Positions 57,474 through 64,000 of a DNA stretch of 64,000 nt are shown here, piece by piece. This stretch comes from Nicotiana tabacum (lineage: Eukaryota; Streptophyta; Magnoliopsida; Solanales; Solanaceae). The notes beneath the pieces are model-generated. The model saw only the letters and a program-made list of their open reading frames with translations. It ran no database searches and was not told the DNA's origin. Within the stretch, counting starts at the first letter, position 1; each line of letters opens with the position of its first letter. The position numbers and the translations under genes were made by a program. The DNA is taken from contig NC_134087.1 in the NCBI RefSeq assembly GCF_000715075.1, positions 109,655,161-109,719,160 on the forward strand, given 5' to 3'.

Positions 57474-59437
57474 CTACCCCCTCAAATGAAAGCTAGCATT
57501 GTCCTCAATGCTAACTAACCAAAAATAGCTCAATAAAAGATAGAGAGTAAAGAGAAACTCCATATTGGCCCTCCGTCTACATGGGGTCATGAGCTTAAGT
57601 CCATGGGTCATGTGACTGCTCGGGAACCTGTGACAGGATCCCGATTCCCTGTGTCTGCACTGGGACCTGAGACTGCTCTGGGGCCTAAGGCTGGCTAGAG
57701 GAACCTCCCTGCGGGTCCTCCAACCTATCACTACATCATCAGCTCGGGGGATCACCCTCTTCCTCTTTGCTGGACTCTCCATATCCTACTCCGGCTTAGG
57801 CTGGGCTGCTGGAATCGAGTCATGCAATAGCAGCTCCAATGGCAAGTGATCAGCCTTCAGTTTATCCACTTCGACCCTCAACTCCTTCACAGACTCCTTT
57901 GATGCTCGAGTCTTTCTCAACTTTTTTGTTTCCTTTGCCAGCTCTTTTAGTGCTTTTCCATGAGTACCTACAGCATCTAATATCAACTTATGGTTCTCCA
58001 GGAGCTTCTTCTGGTTATCCAGAAGCTCCATAAGAGTCTCTTCCACTGAGGCTAGGACCTGTGGCTGTGGGGGTACAGACTGGGCTGCCACCAAGCTAGA
58101 AAGCACAAACAACTTAGAAGTAGCTGTCTGTTTGGCTCAAATGGTGGGCAGTCAATGGGTAGGCTAAGGATGAGGGGATATCTGGAACTGTGGAAGCAGA
58201 GGGTCCTGGGGCAATGTCTACTACTACTACTGGCTCTTCAGACTGGCCAGTAGAAGCAGTGGCTTTGCCTTTAGGATCTTTGGGGTTGTCATCACTCTTA
58301 AGGTTGTACCAGGAAAGGGGCGCCTTTGGTTTCACCTTCACATCAAACTTCCTTTTCTCCACCTCCTGGTCCTCAAAGTACATGGTCAGGAAATTTGGGA
58401 AGGGGTAAGATCTATCACCTTCATTCACCACCCTTGTAATCACCCTGGACAAAACATTCCTGATGTTGATCGGTACCCTGCCATGATAGAAGCCACCAAT
58501 ATAGCTCGGGAGATAGGCAAAGAATTCTCATGAGTGGTGGGGTCTAGCCTGCTGCAAACAAAGGTCTCCCACCCTTTCGCCTCGAAGTTCAGGGTTCTCC
58601 TAAAAATTTGGACTACTGTTGTCAACCATGCTGGGGTGGTACCTGGAAGTGCCAAGTACTCTACTAACCACGGACAGGCATCCTCACCCAATGCTACCTT
58701 TTCTAGGTATAATGTTTCATCTTCCTCTGGAAAGCCCAAGTAGTCATTGATTGTCTTTCCATCAAACTTCACTGTCAAATTTCACACCTTAGTCACTTTC
58801 GTGCCCTTTTTGATGTGGGCAACATTAGCGTAGAACTCCTTGACTAGGTGCTCATTTGCCTCCTCAACATTGCCTGTGAAATAGTCCTAGCCCAGTCTCT
58901 CTCTGAATTGCCTCTTCACATTGGGGTTGTGAGGCATAAGATCCTTGTCAATGAATCTCCGTTCAAGTATCAACTTCCTCTCAGGCCACCACTCTCGAAA
59001 TTTATGGTAAGCAATCTTACTGACAAATCTTATTTTCCACACCTCGGGGTTTCTAGTTCTCTCCATGCCCCTAGGTTGTGCACACCCCCTCCCTCTTTAT
59101 CTAGAACCTCATCATCGACGGGATCCTCTCCAGGTGATGAACCAGTAGGTGAAGTAGATGTTGCACTGTCACTGCCCTCAGCTGAGCCCTCAAACGACTC
59201 AGAAGAAATTAGAACTGAAGCTTGAGCAGTAGGAGTGCCCGGAGGTGTATCTCTCAATCTGTGCCTCTCCGGCCAGTCAGGAACATACTCTGGCACTAAA
59301 TCGGAGTTAGATACCTCTCGGGAGGGCAAATACTCACTTCCCTCTAAATGGGAAGCAGCTCTAGCTGCAACCTTTATGGACTTTCTGGTGTCCTTAATTG
59401 CCTGCCGTACTTGGGGGGCTATTTGATCATTCCTCAT
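57474..59437 (-). pseudogene. Downstream ORF of Athila element G, decayed
   Basis: On the - strand, frames 59437-59030, 58778-58440, 58452-58114, 58112-57786 and 57782-57474 follow each other. The middle part (DACPWLVEYLALPGTTPAW, then FVCSRLDPTTHENSLPISRA) resembles the plant 'putative transposon protein' domain found in Athila-lineage elements downstream of pol. A C-terminal segment from about 58050 to 57850 is heptad-like (LLDNQKKLLENHKLILDAVG), probably a coiled coil. The position is where Athila elements carry an env-like ORF, but no signal peptide or convincing transmembrane segment is seen, so I do not call it an envelope. At least three frame changes break it. Confidence 0.65.
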
Positions 59438-59589
59438 CCCCTACCCCGGAAGGACTCTCCTTTGCCTTTCTGTTTGTCACCTCTGCCTCATGATTTAACC
59501 ATTGTCTGCAAGGAGAATTCATTTAGTATTTGTTAGTATCAAAACCAGAAGGAGCAGTGAAGAGTATGATTGTAGACAATTGATAGTGT

Positions 59590-60560
59590 AAAGCAGAACT
59601 GCAGACCGCGGTCTATAAAAATGCAATGCGTCCACAAAGAGACCACCGCAGACCACACAAAATGGAATCGCGGTCCGTATTGAGGTGGGGGTCAGAATAC
59701 CCACTCTCTGATTCAGGGCACTGCAGGCCTCAAGAATTGTAGTGCGGTCGCGGTAAGGCACCGCGGACCACAAAAAATCCACCACGGCTGCGGTCCTCAA
59801 ACCTTACCTCTCTGATGTTTTACCACCGCGGTCCGCATAAAATAGCATCGCGGACCGTAGAGAGGCACCGCGAACCGCAGAAAAACCATCGCAGTCATAG
59901 TAAGCAAAACTTAGCAATACCAATCTAGGGTTTCAACATTCTTCTCATTTTTAGCCTAAATTCACATATTGTCAACCCACTAGGTGTTCAATCATCATTC
60001 ATAGCTAATTAACCCTAATCTAAACAACTTATGCAACTGTAAGCTAAAAATTTAAAGAAAAAGGAAAGAAGAAGACATAGAACTAACAAATTAAAAGAAA
60101 ATAAAACACAATTAAAGACTAGGGCAAGATTTAAAGTACCAGTAATGAGATGCAACACAGATGAAAGTGAATCACTGATTGAATTTGTGCAGTTAGGCAT
60201 GATGAACAATGCTTTTTTTCTATTTAGTGAGCAAATGAGCGAAAAGTTTTAAATGAAGGCCTGGGGTCTTATTTATAGAAAATGAACCTGGGACCCACTA
60301 TACCTACCCACTGCGAACCACACAAAATGCACTGCGGTCTGCGGTACTCAAACATATGAAGCACTGGGGAGGCAGTCACTGCAGACTGCGAGAAATGCTC
60401 TACGGTCGCAGTAGGGCACTGCAGACCACATAAAATGCATTTCGGTCGCGGTGACAATCTTCAGAGAACCTCCACTTATTACCATTCAACACTGCAGACC
60501 GCAATGAGATTTTTCCCCCGCAACAAGGCCATTGCGGCCACGAAAAATGCATTGCGGCAG
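59590..60560. repeat. CCGCGG motif arrays inside Athila element G
   Basis: Between the downstream ORF and pol, phrases such as CACCGCGGACCAC, CGCGGTCCGTA, CACTGCGGTC and GCGGACCGTAGAG recur in two clusters (59590-59900 and 60300-60560), usually followed by ATAAAATGC or AAAAATGC. They are the same family as the array in the G LTR. There is no coding evidence. Confidence 0.75.
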
Positions 60561-60785
60561 CAATCCAAACTTCAAAGAGTGCATCATTTTTCCACTTTGG
60601 TCCTGCACCGCATCAAAACAATCCTACACACATCTCACAACCAGTTAGACCAAAAACAAATCCTATACTAAAAAGAAAATCAAAGAAAAATAAAAAGGAA
60701 GACACATAGGTTACCTCCCAAGAAGCGTCTGATTTAACGTCGCGGCACGGTGCAGGTTACCATCAAATCACTTTAGATAGAGCAG

Positions 60786-63190
60786 TGCCACCACGTGGCT
60801 GTTATCAATCTTGCCAAGGTAGTGCTTGACTCTTTGCCCATTAACTCAGAACACCTCCCCATTTTTGTTTTTCAAGTCACGTGCACCAAAAGGAGTCATA
60901 AATACCATTTCAAAAGGTCCATTCCATTTCGACTTAAGCTTTCCCGGAAATAGATGTAACCGAGAATTGAACAAGAGAACCAAATCACCTACTTTGAACT
61001 CCTTGCCACGAGCATACTTATCATGAAGGTACTTCATATTGTCCTTATACAAGGACGAACTGGAGTAGGCATGGAATCGGAATTCATCAAGTTAATTAAG
61101 CTGCTCTACACGAAGATTTGCTACCACATCCCATTCAAGATTCAGCTTCCTCAAAGCCCACATGGCCCGGTGTTCTAAGTCATCCAGTAGATGGCAAGCT
61201 TTTCCAAACACCAACCGGTATAGAGGCATACCAATCAGAGTCTTGTAAGCAGTCCTATAAGCTCATAGAACATCATCCAATTTCTTTGACCAATAGGTCC
61301 TATTTGCATTGACTGTCTTTGACAATATACTCTTGATTTTCCTATTTGAAACTTCAACTTGGCAACTCGCCTGAGGATGATAAGGAGTAGAAACCTTGTG
61401 ATTGACACTATACTTTGCAAGCAAAGTGTCAAAAGCTCGATTACAAAAATGAGACCCTCCATCACTTATGATTGCTCGAGGAGTGCCAAACCTAGTAAAA
61501 ATGCTCTTCTTGAGAAATGCAACAACACTCCGGGCCTCATTGTTGGGCAAAGCCACACCTTCAATCCACTTTGAAACATAGTCAACTGCCACTAGAATGT
61601 ATGTGTTCCCACACGAACTAACAAATGGGCCCATGAAATCAATGCCCCATACATAAAAAATATCAACTTCAAGAATGGTATTGAGAGGCATCTCATCTTT
61701 CTCCGAAATTCCACCCTCTCTTTGACATTTGTCGCATCTGTTCACAAGTTCACTTGCATCTTGGTACAAAATTTGCCAATAAAACCTACAACTAAGAACC
61801 TTTGAAGCGGTCCTTGACCCACCGTGATGACCACCATAGGGGGAGGAATGACAAGCCTCTCAGATACTCAATTTCTCCTCCTTCGGGACACACCTTCAGA
61901 TCACACCATCCGTGAACAAGTATGGCTTGTCCCAATAGAAGTCCAAACTATCCCGTTTGAGATTCTTTCTTTGGTTAGAAGAGAGCTCACACGGGATTAT
62001 ACCGGTCACAAGGAAATTAGCAACGTCCGCAAACCATGGCATACCATTCACCGACACATACAGGAGTTGCTCATCGGGAAATGAATCATTGATCTCTAGG
62101 CCATCATGAGGCCTCCCCTCCTCTTTCAAGTGAGATAAGTGGTCCTCCACTTGGTTTTCACTACCCTTCCAGTCCACAATCTCCAAATCAAACTCTTGAA
62201 GTAACAAGACCCATCGCATCGACCTAGCTTTGGAATCCTTCTTCGTCATCAAGTACCGCAGTACGGCATGATCGGTATGAATTGTAACCTTGGCACCTAT
62301 GAGATACTGCCGAACATTCTCCATTGCGAACACAATTGCCAAAATCTCTTTCTCAGTCACCGTGTAGTTCACTTGAGCATCATTCATTGTCTTGCTCGCA
62401 TAATACACCGGGTCAAACATTTTATTCATTCTTTGACCCAAATCGCCCCAACCGCAATATCACTTGTGTCACACATGAGCTCAAAAGGTAAGCTCCAATT
62501 GGGTGCGGTAATAATAGGAATGGTGGTCAACTTGTGCTTGAGAAGTTCAAAGGCTTGCATACATCCCTCATTGAACACGAACTTGGCATCTTTTTCCAAT
62601 AACTTGCACAAAGGATTCACTACCTTCGAAAAGTCCTTGATAAATCTCCGGTAGACCCCCCCGCATGCCCAAGAAAACTTCTAACTCCCTTGACAGAAGT
62701 AGGGGGAGGGAGCCTTGAAATCACTTCAATTTTTGCTTTGTCCACCTCTATACCATGTTTTGAAATTTTATGGCCAAGGACTATGCCCTCCTCAACCATA
62801 AAGTAGCATTTCCCCCAATTAAGCACAAGGTTGGTTTCTTCACAACGGGCCAACACTCTAGTAAGATTTTTCAAACATTTATCAAACGAGTCACCCACAA
62901 CATTGAAGTAGTCCATAAACACCTCCAAAATGTCCTTAACCATGTCGGTAAAAATGGCCATCATACATCGCTGAAATGTAGCCGGTGCATTACACAACCC
63001 AAACGACATCCTAGAAAAGGCAAAGGTACCATATGGACAAATGAAGGTGGTCTTCTCCTAATCTTCCGGAGCAATCTCCAAGAAACAGTAGAAAGCACGC
63101 CCAACAAGTCTGTCTAGCATCTGATCAAGAAAAGGCAATGGAAAGTGATCCTTGCAGGTCACTTTATTCAACTTGCGGTAGTCCATGCAT
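60786..63190 (-). pseudogene. Athila element G pol: RT C-part, RNase H and integrase
   Basis: On the - strand the RT begins with CMDYRKLNK at the J junction (63190) and continues in 63009-62620 (FGLCNAPATFQ, then FMDYFNVVG, where the second catalytic Asp of the FMDD box is Tyr). RNase H follows (62620-62426 and 62441-61896, with TDHAVLRYL). The integrase follows in 61769-61263 with D44 (WGIDFMGP), D103 (IISDGGSHF) and E139, the last two 35 residues apart as in active enzymes. The integrase C-terminal part is 61052-60846 (GDLVLLFNSRLHLFPGKL). Stops and frame changes separate the pieces. The integrase is the best preserved domain. The gag, protease and first RT part lie right of J, outside the window. 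Confidence 0.88.
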
Positions 63191-64000
63191 TGATATCTAA
63201 TTTTTCCTTAAAATATTGTAAAATTGCATATATACCTTCAAAATCATGCATTAATAGCAATTAGTATTTTTCTTAATTTTCCTATATTTTCATTAATTTA
63301 TCCAGCATTTTATTCCTAATAAATAATTTCAAAATGGCATTACAAATGATTTCAGAAGCATCTCTTGATTTAACTTATTATTTATGGTCTTACTTGAATC
63401 AAATTATTTCATAATTGGCCAAATTGGCATTTTTTGTTTATAATTGCAATAACTTTGCAATTATAGCCCAATCATACGATTTCATACTATTTTTTGACCT
63501 GAAATTAATCATTTGTATTTTTAAATACTAAGTAATCACTTTTAACTTTTTTCTATGCATAAAATTTGTTTTTTACAATTATCAGCTATTTTATAAATTG
63601 TTTTATTCAATTTAATTGGGTATTTAACAAATAGCCCCATTTTATTTCAATTTTGACCCAATTAAACCAGCCCAAAACCCCAATCAAATCAGCCCAAGAC
63701 CATGGCCCAAACCTAATCCTACCCGACCCAATTCCGTCCAAATCCTGTCGTTGATCATTTTTGATCAACGGTCCAGATTAATCCCTTCCTTAATTAACCT
63801 AAAAGACTACCCCCCAAACCCTCATTTCTCTCATTCCCTCATCACTCTCCACTGTCTTACCCTCTCATTCTCTCTCAAGCCCTCTGCTAAATCTAAGCTT
63901 CTACTCGCCGACCGTTGGCTCGCTGGTATCAATGGTGCATTCCATCACCACCCCTAGCCTTCATGGTTCCCCCCCACACGCCGAATTCTTGTCACCTCGA
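63191..64000 (+). mobile_element. 5' part of a Tat-type LTR (element J)
   Basis: The LTR starts TGATATCTAATTTTTCC, similar to LTR B (TGATACCCAATATTTTTC). It shares later blocks with B: CCTACCCGACCCA, the TTGATC hairpin (63749-63770) and the CTCTCTC-rich stretch near 63840-63880. It is cut by the window end. TGCAT (63186-63190) is the presumed target duplication in the Athila RT. Element identity beyond the LTR is not visible. Confidence 0.8.
63749..63770 (+). other. Conserved hairpin in Tat-type LTR J
   Basis: CGTTGATCA (63749-63757) pairs perfectly with TGATCAACG (63762-63770) over a 4-nt loop, 558 bp into the LTR. It is the counterpart of the hairpin in LTR B at 10044-10063. Confidence 0.72.

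Noticed and set aside
57474..59437. Retroviral envelope gene in Athila G
   Set aside because: Position fits an env-like ORF, but no signal peptide, cleavage site or clear membrane span is seen; the content looks like a plant transposon domain plus coiled coil.
1..64000. tRNA, rRNA or snoRNA genes
   Set aside because: Looked for tRNA box A/B pairs and acceptor stems; only SINE-like box B sequence was found.
1..64000. Integrated pararetrovirus or disease-resistance gene cluster
   Set aside because: No movement protein, coat protein zinc finger with caulimovirus RT order, NB-ARC or LRR motifs are visible; all RT sequence is Ty3 Tat or Athila.

Overview
The window is nuclear DNA of a flowering plant, most likely Solanaceae and perhaps Nicotiana. 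The evidence is two spliced plant housekeeping genes, a TS-type SINE with a (TTG)n tail, Stowaway MITEs, and very long LTRs of Ty3/Gypsy elements of the Tat/Ogre and Athila types. The genus is inference; no species marker was identified.

Layout. Positions 1-29810 are a concentric nest of retrotransposons of which only the right halves are visible: element A (3' end and 3.8-kb LTR, 1-4462) sits in the reverse transcriptase of B (Tat lineage, +, 4463-14083). B sits in E (Tat-lineage deletion derivative, -, 14084 to about 23490), E in the leader of D (probable chromovirus, -, to 25907), D in the LTR of C (Tat-type, +, 25908-28151), and C between protease and RT of F (Athila-type, -, 28152-29810). 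The left halves should lie outside the window in mirror order. Positions 29811-49688 are a genic island with two genes on the - strand: a sterol 4-alpha-methyl oxidase of the SMO2 class (7 coding exons, 269 aa, 32080-37948) and the RNA polymerase II subunit RPB7 (6 coding exons, 177 aa, 42312-48719). Their introns hold SINEs, MITEs and a roughly 2.4-kb solo LTR. Positions 49689-64000 are a second nest showing left halves: LTR I contains LTR H, which contains Athila element G (-), whose RT is interrupted by the Tat-type LTR J (+) at 63191.

Gene content. The two cellular genes look intact, with GT-AG introns and all key residues in place. SMO2 acts in the endoplasmic reticulum in sterol C4-demethylation; RPB7 is part of the Pol II stalk. 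They have no functional link beyond adjacency. All retroelement coding regions seen are decayed or incomplete. E also carries a spliced-looking gene on the strand opposite its gag.

The most notable signals are structural. The 3' non-coding region of B holds about 22 copies of a 29-bp repeat whose stem pairs covary, plus three hairpins with identical 5-nt loops. A separate LTR hairpin is kept between B and J with a compensated pair. LTR A contains a 402-bp near-perfect palindrome. CpG-rich palindromic motif arrays occur in two unrelated retroelement families.
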